From Shinella daejeonensis (GTDB lineage: Bacteria > Pseudomonadota > Alphaproteobacteria > Rhizobiales > Rhizobiaceae), in contig NZ_JAHWXY010000001.1 of the NCBI RefSeq assembly GCF_024281235.1, forward strand, positions 868,001-932,000: a stretch of DNA of 64,000 nt, written 5' to 3'. Positions within the stretch are counted from its first letter, which is position 1. Every line of letters begins with the position of its first letter. Made by a program: the position numbers and the translations under genes. The notes under the pieces were generated by a model that had not been told where the DNA came from, searched no databases, and saw only the letters and a program-made list of their open reading frames with translations. This document shows positions 18,186 through 26,725 of the stretch, piece by piece.

Positions 18186-19178
18186 ATGAATACGAAAATC
18201 GCATCCATGCTTCTGGCCGGCGCATTCTCGCTGGCGGCGTTCCAGGCCGCAGCCGCCGACAAGGTGACGCTGCAACTGAAATGGGTTACCCAGGCCCAGT
18301 TCGGCGGTTATTACGTCGCCAAGGACAAGGGCTTCTACGAGGAAGAAGGCCTCGACGTCGAGATCAAGCCGGGCGGCCCCGATATCGCGCCGGCGCAGGT
18401 GATCGCCGGCGGCGGCGCGGATGTCGTCGTCGACTGGATGCCCTCCGCGCTCGCCACCCGCGAGAAGGGCGTCGCGCTGGTCAATATCGCCCAGCCGTTC
18501 AAATCCTCGGGCATGATGCTGACCTGTCTCAAGGAGAACCACGTCACCGGGCCGGACGACTTCAAGGGCAAGACGCTCGGCGTCTGGTTCTTCGGCAACG
18601 AATATCCGTTCCTGTCCTGGATGAGCCATCTCGGCATACCGACGGAAGGCGGGCCCGACGGGGTGACGGTCCTGAAGCAGGGCTTCAACGTCGACCCGCT
18701 GATCCAGAAGCAGGCCGCCTGCATCTCCACCATGACCTATAACGAATACTGGCAGGTGATCGATGCCGGCATCTCGCAGGATGATCTCGTCAATTTCCGT
18801 TACGAGGATCAGGGCGTCGCGACCCTGGAAGACGGCCTCTACGTGATGGAGGACATGCTCGACGACCCGGCCTTCAGGGACAGGATGGTCCGCTTCGTGC
18901 GCGCCTCCATGAAAGGCTGGAAATATGCCGAGGAGAACCCCGACGAAGCCGCCGACATCGTGCTGGAGAACGACGCCACCGGTGCACAGACCGAAAAGCA
19001 CCAGCGACGCATGATGGCGGAGGTCGCCAGATTGACGGCCGGCTCCAACGGCGCGCTCGATGAGGAAGACTACAAGCGCACCGTCGCCACGCTGCTCGGC
19101 GGCGGCTCCGATCCCGTGATCTCCAAGGAGCCGGAAGGCGCCTGGACCCACATGATCACCGACGAAGCGTTGAAATAG
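18186..19178 (+). CDS. ABC transporter substrate-binding protein, NMT1/THI5-like
   Basis: A 330-residue periplasmic binding protein with a 25-residue signal peptide ending AFQAAAA. The mature start KVTLQLKWVTQAQFGGYYVAKDKGFYEEEGLDV is diagnostic of the NMT1/THI5-like family, which binds pyrimidine-containing molecules such as thiamine precursors, riboflavin and related compounds. With adjacent dihydropyrimidine genes, a pyrimidine base or hydantoin ligand is likely but not shown. The start at 18186 follows AAAGGGGAA. A strong hairpin lies just downstream and probably ends the operon. Confidence 0.85.
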   Translation: MNTKIASMLLAGAFSLAAFQAAAADKVTLQLKWVTQAQFGGYYVAKDKGFYEEEGLDVEIKPGGPDIAPAQVIAGGGADVVVDWMPSALATREKGVALVNIAQPFKSSGMMLTCLKENHVTGPDDFKGKTLGVWFFGNEYPFLSWMSHLGIPTEGGPDGVTVLKQGFNVDPLIQKQAACISTMTYNEYWQVIDAGISQDDLVNFRYEDQGVATLEDGLYVMEDMLDDPAFRDRMVRFVRASMKGWKYAEENPDEAADIVLENDATGAQTEKHQRRMMAEVARLTAGSNGALDEEDYKRTVATLLGGGSDPVISKEPEGAWTHMITDEALK

Positions 19179-19186
19179 ACCCATGT

Positions 19187-19230
19187 TTGCGGCACGTTTC
19201 CACCGCCGGTAGGCGGGAAACGTGCCGCAA
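19187..19230. terminator. Strong terminator-like hairpin after the pyrimidine ABC operon
   Basis: A perfect 15-base inverted repeat (arms 19187-19201 and 19216-19230) is continued inward by CCGCC-GGTA-GGCGG. No U-run follows, so termination may need Rho, or it may be a 3'-end stabiliser. Confidence 0.65.
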
Positions 19231-19260
19231 CGCAATCACGCTCCCCGGGGGCATCCTTCT

Positions 19261-19298
19261 TGGGGGCCGGACCGCCTTGACGCGCGCGCCGGCCCCCA
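19261..19298. repeat. Second hairpin in the gap before the RND efflux operon
   Basis: TGGGGGCCGG (19261-19270) pairs perfectly with CCGGCCCCCA (19289-19298) around an 18-base loop. Together with the preceding hairpin it insulates the efflux operon from readthrough. The 318-base gap (19179-19496) holds these two structures and, near 19380-19480, presumably the efflux promoter; I see no gene in it. Confidence 0.55.
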
Positions 19299-19496
19299 AT
19301 GCCGCGTTTTGCGACCCCATTTTACGCATGCGAATGGAAAGACGCCTTCAGATCGCCCGATATCCAGAATATTGAGGCACCATCGCGTTCCCCCTTGTAA
19401 GCGAACGGGGCGCCGCTTAAATATCTGCGACCGGAAGATCCGCGCGATGTCCGGATATCGACAGAAACGGCAAGCACGCATTTGAAAGCTCGGCCC

Positions 19497-20690
19497 ATGG
19501 CTTCTGCATACAGCAAGGCACTTTCCGTTTCCCTCGCGATGCTTCTGAGCCTGACGCCGCTTGCCGTGCGGGCCGCCGATACGGCGGCCGGGGAAGACAC
19601 GGCGGAAAACCTGCCGGCCATCGTCGTGGCGGCTGCCACGACCCGCACGGTCGTCGACCGGGTGATCGCCACGGGAACCGTGGAGCCCGTCGAGGAGGTC
19701 TCCGTCGCGCCTCTTGTCGAAGGCCTGTCGATCCGCACGCTCGAAGCCGATATCGGCGACAGCGTCGAGGCGGGCGCCACGCTGGCGACGCTGAACGACG
19801 ACGCCCTGCTTCTGCAGAAAAGCCAGTTGGAGGCCGGGCTTGCCAAGGCGCAGGCCGGCCTCGCCCAGACCCGGGCGCAACTCGTTGAGGCGCAGGCGAC
19901 GGCGCGTGAGGCCGCCTCCGCCCGTGATCGCGCCCGAAGCCTGGCCAAATCCGGCACCCAGTCCCAGGCCGCGCTCGACCAGGCGGTCGCCACCGCGGAA
20001 GCAGCCCTTGCCCGGGTCGATTCCACGGAGCAGGCGATCGCCGTAGCCGAGGCGGATATCCGCCTCGCCGAGGCGCAGATCGCCGATGTCGACCTGAGGC
20101 TTGCCCGCACCATCGTGAAATCGCCGGTCGCCGGCGTCGTTTCCACGCGCAGCGCCCGGATCGGCGCGATCGCCAGCGGTGCGGGGACACCGCTCTTCAC
20201 CATCATCCGCGACGGCGCGCTGGAGCTTGAGGCCGATGTCGCCGAAGACATGATCCTCAAGCTCGCCCCCGGCCAGAAGGCGAAGATCACGCTGGCCGGC
20301 GGCGCCGCGCGCCTGAGCGGCGCAATCCGGCTCGTCGCGCCGACGCTCGACGCCCAAAGCCGCCTCGGCCGTGTTCATATCCGCCTCGACGAGCCTGCCC
20401 GCGCGCGGGCGGGGATGTTCGCAAGCGCGGAAATCATCGCGGAAGAGCACGAGGGCGTCGTCCTGCCGCTGTCGGCCGTCACCACGGCACGCGGCGAAAC
20501 GCTCGTCCGCCAGGTGGTGGATGGCGTGGTCCGGCTGATTCCGGTTGAAACCGGCATTCAGGACGGTCAGGTGATCGAGATCGTCAGCGGCCTTGCGGCC
20601 GGCGACGAGGTCGTCGCCAAGGCAGGCGCCTATGTCCGCGATGGCGACCGCATCAATCCGGTGCGGCCGGAACAGGCGGCCGCCAACTGA
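19497..20690 (+). CDS. RND efflux system periplasmic adaptor (membrane fusion protein)
   Basis: A 397-residue HlyD/AcrA-type adaptor that bridges the inner-membrane RND pump and an outer-membrane channel. A signal peptide covers about 25 residues and ends VRAA. A lipoyl-type domain, a long alpha-helical hairpin rich in Ala, Gln and Glu (about 105-195), then beta-barrel and membrane-proximal domains follow. ATG at 19497 is preferred to TTG at 19482 because the signal peptide then has normal length. The RND pump gene is 118 bases downstream. No outer-membrane channel is adjacent; a NodT-type one lies at 47744. Confidence 0.88.
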   Translation: MASAYSKALSVSLAMLLSLTPLAVRAADTAAGEDTAENLPAIVVAAATTRTVVDRVIATGTVEPVEEVSVAPLVEGLSIRTLEADIGDSVEAGATLATLNDDALLLQKSQLEAGLAKAQAGLAQTRAQLVEAQATAREAASARDRARSLAKSGTQSQAALDQAVATAEAALARVDSTEQAIAVAEADIRLAEAQIADVDLRLARTIVKSPVAGVVSTRSARIGAIASGAGTPLFTIIRDGALELEADVAEDMILKLAPGQKAKITLAGGAARLSGAIRLVAPTLDAQSRLGRVHIRLDEPARARAGMFASAEIIAEEHEGVVLPLSAVTTARGETLVRQVVDGVVRLIPVETGIQDGQVIEIVSGLAAGDEVVAKAGAYVRDGDRINPVRPEQAAAN

Positions 20691-20808
20691 CCCGGCACCG
20701 CGCCCCAACGCAACGGCATGAGGATGGACAACGATCCTCCGCAGCAAAGACGCGGGCAAACGGCGGCCAGCAAGGCGCGGCCGCCACCGCAACGAGGACT
20801 TTGAGGAC

Positions 20809-23800
20809 ATGAATTTTTCAGCTTGGTCCATCCGCAATCCGATTGCGCCGCTGCTGGCTTTCGTCCTTCTGGTCTATGTCGGCATCCAGTCCTTCTATAC
20901 GCTGCCGATCACCCGTTTTCCGAATATCGACGTCCCCATCGTCGCGATCAGCGTCACCCAGAGCGGCGCCGCGCCGGCCGAACTCGAAGCCCAGGTGACC
21001 AAGGAGGTGGAAGACGCGGTCGCGGGCATTTCCGGCGTCAAGGACATCATGTCCACGGTGACGGACGGCAGTTCCGTCACCTCCGTCCTGTTCGAGATCG
21101 AGGTGCCGACGAACCAGGCGCTTCAGGATGTGAAGGACGCGATCGACCGGATCCGCAGCGATCTTCCCGCCTCCGTCGAGGAACCCGTCGTCACCAAGAT
21201 CGACGTCGAGGGGCAGGCGATCCAGACCTTCGCCGTCTCCTCGCCCGACATGACGATGGAGGAGCTTTCCTGGTTCGTCGACGACAAGGTGAAGCGCGCG
21301 CTGCAAGGTCAGGCAGGCATCGGCAAGGTCGACCGCTTCGGCGGGGCCGACCGCGAGGTGCATATCGATCTCAATGCGGACAAGCTCGATTCCTTCGGCA
21401 TCTCCGCCGCCGACGTCAATCGCCAGCTCCGCAGCATGAACGCCGATCTCGGCGCCGGCCGCGGCCAGATCGCCGGCGCCGAGCAGGCGATCCGCACGCT
21501 TGGCGACGCCCGCTCGGTGGAAAAGCTCGCCGCGACGATGATCGCGTTGCCAAACGGCCGTTTCGTGCGCCTGTCCGATCTCGGCGCCGTCTCCGATACC
21601 TATGAGGAGCCCCGCTCCTTCTCCCGCTTCAACGGCAATCCCGTCGTGACCTTCGCCGTATTCCGCTCGAAGGGGGCAAGCGAGGTGACCGTCTCGGAAT
21701 CGGTCGCCGCCGCGCTCGACACGGTGCGGGCGCGCTATCCGGAGGTCGCCATCGAGAAGGTCGACGATTCCGTCTATTTCACCTATGGCAACTACGAGGC
21801 GGCGCTGCACACGCTGATGGAGGGAGCCCTGCTCGCCGTCATCGTCGTGCTGCTTTTCCTGCGCAACTGGCGGGCGACGCTGATTTCGGCCGCCGCGCTG
21901 CCGCTTTCGGTGATCCCGACCTTCTTCGTCATGGACATGCTGGGCTTTTCGCTCAATCTCGTGTCGTTCCTGGCGCTGACGCTCGCCACCGGCATTCTTG
22001 TCGACGACGCGATCGTCGAGATCGAGAATATCGCCCGCCATATCCGCATGGGCAAGACGCCCTACCGGGCGGCCATCGACGCGGCGGACGAGATCGGGCT
22101 GGCGGTCATCGCCACGACCTTCACCATCATCGCCGTCTTTGTCCCGGTCTCCTTCATGCCGGGCATACCGGGCCAGTATTTCATCCAGTTCGGCCTGACG
22201 GTGGCCGTCTCCGTCTTCTTCTCGCTCGCTGTCGCGCGCCTCATCACGCCGCTCATGGCCGCCTATCTGATGCGGTCCGGAGACGCCGACGGCCACGGCG
22301 AGGAAAAGGAAGGCGTCTTCATGCGCGGCTATACCTGGCTGGTGCGCAAGACGACCGGGAAATGGTACAGCCGCTATGCGACGCTCCTCGGGGCGATCGT
22401 CTTCCTCATCGGCTCGCTCGCCCTGCTTTTCACCGTTCCCGGCAGTTTCATGCCGCCGGAGGATGCCTCCCGCATCGTCCTCTCCGTCGAACTGCCGCCG
22501 GATGCCATGCTGGAAGACACGGACCGCACGACGAGCGCGGTCTACGACCGGGTGAAGGACATCCCCGGGGTATCAAGCGTCTTCGTCCTTGGCGGCTCCT
22601 CTCCGAAAGGCGACCTGGAACTGCGGCGCGCCTCGATCACCGTCATTCTCGACAAGCTCGACCATTCGCTGGTCCGCAAGCTGGTGAACGACGTCGCCGG
22701 CCGGATTCCGCTGATCGGCCCCCACCTTCCGAAGGTCGAGGCCGAAGGCCGCGTCCGCCCGCAATGGGACATCGAGAAGGACATTTTCGCCGCCCTCAGG
22801 GATATTCCCGACGTTCGCGTCATCAAGCTCAACGATCGTGGGGAACGCGATCTCTCGTTCAACCTTCTCTCCAACGACGAGCAGGCCCTGAACGAGACGG
22901 TAGCGGCGCTGGAGGCGAAATTGCGCGCCGATCCGCTGCTGGCCAACGTCAGCTCGGAAGGCTCCCTGCCCCGCCCCGAATTGCAGATCCGCCCGCGCGA
23001 CGACCAGATGGCCCGCCTCGGCATCACCACGGCGCAGATCGCCGAGGTGGTGCGCGTCGCCACCATCGGCGATATCGACGCGCTCCTGAGCAAGATTTCG
23101 CTCGACGACCGGCTGATCCCGATCCGCGTGCAGGTCGACCGCGACCTGCGCAGCGATCTGGCGGCGATCCGCAACCTCAAGATCACCGCCGCCAGCGGCG
23201 TAAGGGTGCCGCTGGCGAGCGTGGCCGACATCGACTATTCCGAGGGTCCAAGCTCGGTGAAGCGCTACGACCGCAACCGCGTCATATCGATCGGCTCGGA
23301 CCTGAAGCCGGGGATCGCGCTCGACACCGCAAGCGCCCGCTTCCGGGAGATCGCCGAAAGCATCGACATGCCGCCGACCGTCCAGTTCACGGAAAGCGGC
23401 GACGCCGAGATCCAGGCGGAGATGCAGCAATCCTTCGCAAACGCCATGCTGCTCGGCCTGCTGCTCGTGCTCACGGTGCTGATCCTGCTGTTCAAGGATG
23501 TGGTCCAGCCCTTCACCATCCTGCTGTCATTGCCGCTCGCCATCGGCGGGGTCGCGGCAAGTCTCGTCCTCACGCAGAACTCGCTGTCCATGCCCGTCCT
23601 CATCGGCATCCTGATGCTGATGGGCATCGTGACGAAAAACGCCATCCTGCTGGTGGATTTCGCCATCGAATCCATGCATCGCGGCATGGATCGTCTCGAA
23701 GCCATGGTCGAGGCCGGACGCAAGCGCGCCCGTCCCATCGTCATGACGTCCATCGCGATGTCCGCCGGCATGCTGCCCTCCGCGCTCGGCGTCGGGGAAG

Positions 23801-24120
23801 GCGGCTCCTTCCGTTCACCGATGGCCGTCGCGGTCATCGGCGGCATCATCGTGTCGACCGTGCTTTCGCTGGTCGTCGTGCCGTCGTTCTTCCTGATCAT
23901 GGATGACGTCTCGCGCTTCCTCGGCTGGGTCTTCGGCCACTTCGTCGGCCGCAGGGACGAGGAGCGGCTGGCGCTGAAGCCGGAGGAACTGACACGGCTC
24001 GCCGACCGGACCAGCCAGAACGTCGGCGAGCTGGAAAAGCGCGTCGAGACGCTGGAAAGAAAGAATGCGGAGCGCAAGCCCTTTTCCGTGGTCCACCGTT
24101 CGACACTCGCCGCCGAATAG
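20809..24120 (+). CDS. RND-type multidrug efflux transporter, HAE1 (AcrB-like)
   Basis: A 1103-residue proton-driven efflux pump. Twelve membrane helices and two large periplasmic loops give the usual duplicated layout. The proton-relay aspartate pair is in GILVDDAIVEIENI (near residue 403) and the partner lysine in MGIVTKNAILLVDF (near 942). A C-terminal tail of about 60 residues with a short coiled coil (NVGELEKRVETLERK) is an addition to the core. Start follows GAGGAC. Substrates cannot be read from sequence. The regulator downstream is a Crp/Fnr protein, not the usual TetR repressor. Confidence 0.92.
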   Translation: MNFSAWSIRNPIAPLLAFVLLVYVGIQSFYTLPITRFPNIDVPIVAISVTQSGAAPAELEAQVTKEVEDAVAGISGVKDIMSTVTDGSSVTSVLFEIEVPTNQALQDVKDAIDRIRSDLPASVEEPVVTKIDVEGQAIQTFAVSSPDMTMEELSWFVDDKVKRALQGQAGIGKVDRFGGADREVHIDLNADKLDSFGISAADVNRQLRSMNADLGAGRGQIAGAEQAIRTLGDARSVEKLAATMIALPNGRFVRLSDLGAVSDTYEEPRSFSRFNGNPVVTFAVFRSKGASEVTVSESVAAALDTVRARYPEVAIEKVDDSVYFTYGNYEAALHTLMEGALLAVIVVLLFLRNWRATLISAAALPLSVIPTFFVMDMLGFSLNLVSFLALTLATGILVDDAIVEIENIARHIRMGKTPYRAAIDAADEIGLAVIATTFTIIAVFVPVSFMPGIPGQYFIQFGLTVAVSVFFSLAVARLITPLMAAYLMRSGDADGHGEEKEGVFMRGYTWLVRKTTGKWYSRYATLLGAIVFLIGSLALLFTVPGSFMPPEDASRIVLSVELPPDAMLEDTDRTTSAVYDRVKDIPGVSSVFVLGGSSPKGDLELRRASITVILDKLDHSLVRKLVNDVAGRIPLIGPHLPKVEAEGRVRPQWDIEKDIFAALRDIPDVRVIKLNDRGERDLSFNLLSNDEQALNETVAALEAKLRADPLLANVSSEGSLPRPELQIRPRDDQMARLGITTAQIAEVVRVATIGDIDALLSKISLDDRLIPIRVQVDRDLRSDLAAIRNLKITAASGVRVPLASVADIDYSEGPSSVKRYDRNRVISIGSDLKPGIALDTASARFREIAESIDMPPTVQFTESGDAEIQAEMQQSFANAMLLGLLLVLTVLILLFKDVVQPFTILLSLPLAIGGVAASLVLTQNSLSMPVLIGILMLMGIVTKNAILLVDFAIESMHRGMDRLEAMVEAGRKRARPIVMTSIAMSAGMLPSALGVGEGGSFRSPMAVAVIGGIIVSTVLSLVVVPSFFLIMDDVSRFLGWVFGHFVGRRDEERLALKPEELTRLADRTSQNVGELEKRVETLERKNAERKPFSVVHRSTLAAE

Positions 24121-24178
24121 CGCCAGCCTCTCACGCCTGCGACAAATCACCGCAAGCCGGCGTCGCCGCTTTCGCTGC

Positions 24179-24192
24179 TTGATCGAAATCAA
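24179..24192. promoter_or_regulatory. FNR/FixK/DNR-type box
   Basis: TTGATCGAAATCAA is a perfect match to the TTGAT-N4-ATCAA consensus bound by FNR, FixK, Anr and DNR regulators. It is 98 bases before the start of a Crp/Fnr gene whose recognition helix contains the E-x2-S-R residues that read this core, so autoregulation, or control by another FNR-class protein, is likely. Confidence 0.8.
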
Positions 24193-24289
24193 ACAGGATC
24201 ACACCGGTGTCGGTTAGAGTTCCGGCATCCAGAACCGAAACTGAAGGGAAACCTTCCGGTCTGGCATGCGGGAGCTTGGAGTGAGACCG

Positions 24290-24973
24290 ATGAACAGGCT
24301 GACGAGACCCGGTGCGCGGGAGCGCGAAACCCTGCTGAATTCCGCCTTCCTGTCACAGCTCGGTGTCGAGAGCGTTACGGCCCTGATGGAGATGGTGGTG
24401 ATCGGTAGCCTGCCGGCGCGCCAGATGCTCTTTCGGGAGGGCGATCCGGCCGAAACACTGCATTGCGTGCTTTCCGGCTATGTTCGCGCCTATCGGCTGG
24501 ACCCGGACGGCCGCGAGGCGGATATCGCGCTTTACCGCACCGGCGATCTTGCCGGCGTCAGCGCGGTGCTGCACGGTCACCGCTACGCGGCAAGCGCCCA
24601 GGTGGCGGAAACCGCGACACTCGCCCGTTTCGACCTGCGCCGGGTGCGCGAACTGGCAAGCCGCCGCGCCGATCTCGCGCTGGCGCTGGCGACGACACTC
24701 TCCCGGCAACTGGAAAACGCCTTCACCTGCATTGCCGACGACCGGCTCCACACCGCCCCGCAACGCGTCGCCCGCTATCTTCTGGCGCAGTGCCCGCAGG
24801 ACGGCGCCGCCGCCAATTTCCGTCTTCCCTTCCAGAAAAGTCTGCTCGCCGGCAAGCTCGGCCTTGCGCCCGAAGCGCTTTCGCGCGCCTTCTCGTCCCT
24901 GCGCGACCACGGGGTCAGCGTACGCGGGCGTCTTGTGCAGATTGACGATCCGGAAACATTGCGCCGCCTTTAG
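24290..24973 (+). CDS. Crp/Fnr-family transcriptional regulator, FNR-type DNA specificity, no iron-sulfur cysteines
   Basis: A 227-residue regulator with an N-terminal cyclic-nucleotide-binding fold (LFREGDPAETLHCVLSG) and a C-terminal winged helix. The recognition helix LAPEALSRAFSSL keeps E-x2-S-R, the FNR-class residues for TTGAT half-sites. The N-terminal cysteine cluster of FNR is absent, so oxygen sensing by Fe-S is unlikely; FixK-like or DNR/NnrR-like (nitric oxide, haem) behaviour is more probable. GGAG precedes ATG at 24290; ATG at 24266 lacks one. Confidence 0.82.
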   Translation: MNRLTRPGARERETLLNSAFLSQLGVESVTALMEMVVIGSLPARQMLFREGDPAETLHCVLSGYVRAYRLDPDGREADIALYRTGDLAGVSAVLHGHRYAASAQVAETATLARFDLRRVRELASRRADLALALATTLSRQLENAFTCIADDRLHTAPQRVARYLLAQCPQDGAAANFRLPFQKSLLAGKLGLAPEALSRAFSSLRDHGVSVRGRLVQIDDPETLRRL

Positions 24974-25067
24974 AGCGGTTCCGGTTTTCACAGAACCGCT
25001 CCATCTCTCTGTTTCTACGCAATTCCGGACGGAAAACCGCTTCGCACTTTTCCCGGCATTGCTTTAG
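24971..25067. repeat. Dispersed rhizobial palindromic repeat, about 97 bp
   Basis: Starts TAGAGC and ends GCTTTAG, giving near-inverted ends. The first half holds GAGCGGTTC (24973-24981) pairing with GAACCGCTC (24993-25001); the second half begins at ACGCAATTCCGGACGG near 25017. I recognise this pattern as a common intergenic repeat of Rhizobium, Agrobacterium and Sinorhizobium genomes. It overlaps the stop codon of the regulator and contains the 3' end of the GGDEF gene. Only this copy was seen in the window. Confidence 0.75.
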
Positions 25068-25911
25068 CCTTGGCGCCACCCGTACGACGCCGGCCGCCGG
25101 CGGGTTGCTTGCGCGACGCAGGCAGTTTCTCCGTTTCATCCGCATAGACGACCCGATTGCGACCATAGGATCTGGCGAGATGCAGCGCCCTTTCGGCGGC
25201 GTCGAACAATCGGCCGGGGGGCTGTGGATCCCTGCCGTCCGCAACCCCTGTTGAAACCGTCACGCGGATCACCGCTTCGCCCTCCGTCACCTTGCGCGAT
25301 GCGATGCTGCGCCGCGCCTCCTCGACCAGAAGCCGCGCATCGTCACGAACGTCCGTACGGATGAAAATCGCAAAGGTCGCATCGCCGATCCGCCCGGCCA
25401 GATGCGGTTGCGGGAAGATACGAAGCAATTCATCGGCAACGGCCATAACCGCCGCGCCTCCTGCTTCCCGGCCATGGCGCTCCTTGACGAGATCGAAACA
25501 GTCGATATCGAGCAACATGAGGAAGCCGCGCCGCAACCGGACGTCAAGCGCCCTTTCGAAAGCCACGCGATTGAGAAGGCCGCTCTCGTCATCCCGATCG
25601 CGCAGTTGATCGAGACTGCTTCGCAAGCGCGCAAGCTTCCGCCCGCCGAGCACCAGCAGCCAGCCCAGCAGCGCCAGGACGCCGGCCACCGCAAGCGCGT
25701 TGGCGGGGCTGTCGGCCGGCGGCCGCGAAGCATAGGGGGCCGTATGTGGCAGATCGAGATAGTCGAATATCGCCGCACCGGCCAGGCAGACAGCCGCCGA
25801 CAGCGTCGCCGTCATGAGGACGGCGTCCAGCAGGAGCGTCGGTATATCGCCACCCGTCCTGAACGGGTTGAGCGCGATCCAGGCCCGGATGCGGGCCAGC
25901 CTGACAAGCAT
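25015..25911 (-). CDS. Membrane-anchored GGDEF-domain protein with degenerate active site
   Basis: A 298-residue protein with two membrane helices (about 27-50 and 73-91) and a cytoplasmic GGDEF domain (about 100-255). The fold is recognisable from DDESGLLNRVAFE, LLDIDCFDLVKERHGREAGG and VSTGVADG, but the GG(D/E)EF signature reads IGDAT, so diguanylate cyclase activity is probably lost. It may be a c-di-GMP or GTP sensor, or a protein-interaction module. The last residues, MPGKVRSGFPSGIA, are encoded by the dispersed repeat at 24971-25067. Start follows GGAGATATCC. Confidence 0.82.
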   Translation of the reverse strand: MLVRLARIRAWIALNPFRTGGDIPTLLLDAVLMTATLSAAVCLAGAAIFDYLDLPHTAPYASRPPADSPANALAVAGVLALLGWLLVLGGRKLARLRSSLDQLRDRDDESGLLNRVAFERALDVRLRRGFLMLLDIDCFDLVKERHGREAGGAAVMAVADELLRIFPQPHLAGRIGDATFAIFIRTDVRDDARLLVEEARRSIASRKVTEGEAVIRVTVSTGVADGRDPQPPGRLFDAAERALHLARSYGRNRVVYADETEKLPASRKQPAGGRRRTGGAKAKAMPGKVRSGFPSGIA

Positions 25912-25994
25912 GGATATCTCCGTTGTCCATGCCCTGTACTAGCCGGATTTGTTTCCGGGACAGCTAATAAAACCAGTTGGAATTTAGGCGTTCG

Positions 25995-26621
25995 TCAATT
26001 TTTCCTGCCGGCGTCCAGCCGGTGCAGGCGTCCCCCGGCGACAAGGCTGTCCACCCATTGCCGTTCGGCGGCGAAAGGATGCCGCTCCCAGCCCTCGTGA
26101 CCGAAGCCGGCGATCACGATCTCATCCCGCGCTCCGGCCAGATTTTGCAGGACGTCGGCGATGACGATGGCCCCGGAACTCGGCACCGCATAGGGGTGCG
26201 GCCGGAACGTCTCAAGCTGGGCTTCAAGCGCGACATGCAGCTCCGCCGGCACGATCCGCATGTCGCGACCGCTTTCGGCGGCGAAGCGCTCGAAGTCCGG
26301 CGTATAATCGTCGCAGAAATCGTCGAGATCGGGATAGCGGGCGAGAAGTTTCGGCCGCAGGGCAGCATAGAAAACAGGATCACGCACGCAGCAGAAGCTG
26401 GCGGCGGCGCGAACCGGCGCCAGCGCGCGCCAGCTGTCGCCGTCAAGCATGGCGCGGGCCGGCCGGCCGGTATTGCAGAGCGCGACGATATCCGTCTTCC
26501 GCCCGCCCCTGCCGACGGAACGGCAATCGTTGAAACGGATCACCAGATCGGCCGCATCGATGGGCGTGCTCAGGCCAGCGGGAATGCTCCCGTTCCCGAC
26601 GATGGCGATCCGGCGGGACAT
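25995..26621 (-). CDS. GT29-like (sialyltransferase-fold) protein, often named urease operon accessory protein
   Basis: A 208-residue protein. RRIAIVGNGSIP and the following IRFND resemble sialylmotif L of glycosyltransferase family 29, and HPYAVPSSGAIVIADVL resembles sialylmotif S. In rhizobial annotations such proteins are called urease operon accessory proteins, but no urease genes are seen here. Substrate unknown; transfer of a sugar to a surface glycan is possible. ATG at 26621 with GGAAGG upstream is chosen over the longer frame to 26672. Confidence 0.65.
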   Translation of the reverse strand: MSRRIAIVGNGSIPAGLSTPIDAADLVIRFNDCRSVGRGGRKTDIVALCNTGRPARAMLDGDSWRALAPVRAAASFCCVRDPVFYAALRPKLLARYPDLDDFCDDYTPDFERFAAESGRDMRIVPAELHVALEAQLETFRPHPYAVPSSGAIVIADVLQNLAGARDEIVIAGFGHEGWERHPFAAERQWVDSLVAGGRLHRLDAGRKN

Positions 26622-26656
26622 TCCTTCCTCCTCGGGCGATTTCCGTGGCGCCGACG

Positions 26657-26681
26657 AAAAGGCCCGGCGCAAGGCCGGGCC
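26657..26681 (-). terminator. Rho-independent terminator after the branched-chain amino acid binding-protein gene
   Basis: On the minus strand GGCCCGGC and GCCGGGCC (arms 26674-26681 and 26661-26668) form an 8-bp stem with a 5-base loop, followed directly by TTTT (26660-26657). It lies 45 bases past the stop of the binding-protein gene. Confidence 0.75.
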
Positions 26682-26725
26682 GAAACGATACGGGCGACCG
26701 GCAGGCCGCCCGTCTCCAGGAACGA

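Noticed and set aside
25015-25911. Active diguanylate cyclase annotation
   Set aside because: Signature motif is IGDAT instead of GG(D/E)EF, so only a degenerate GGDEF domain is claimed.
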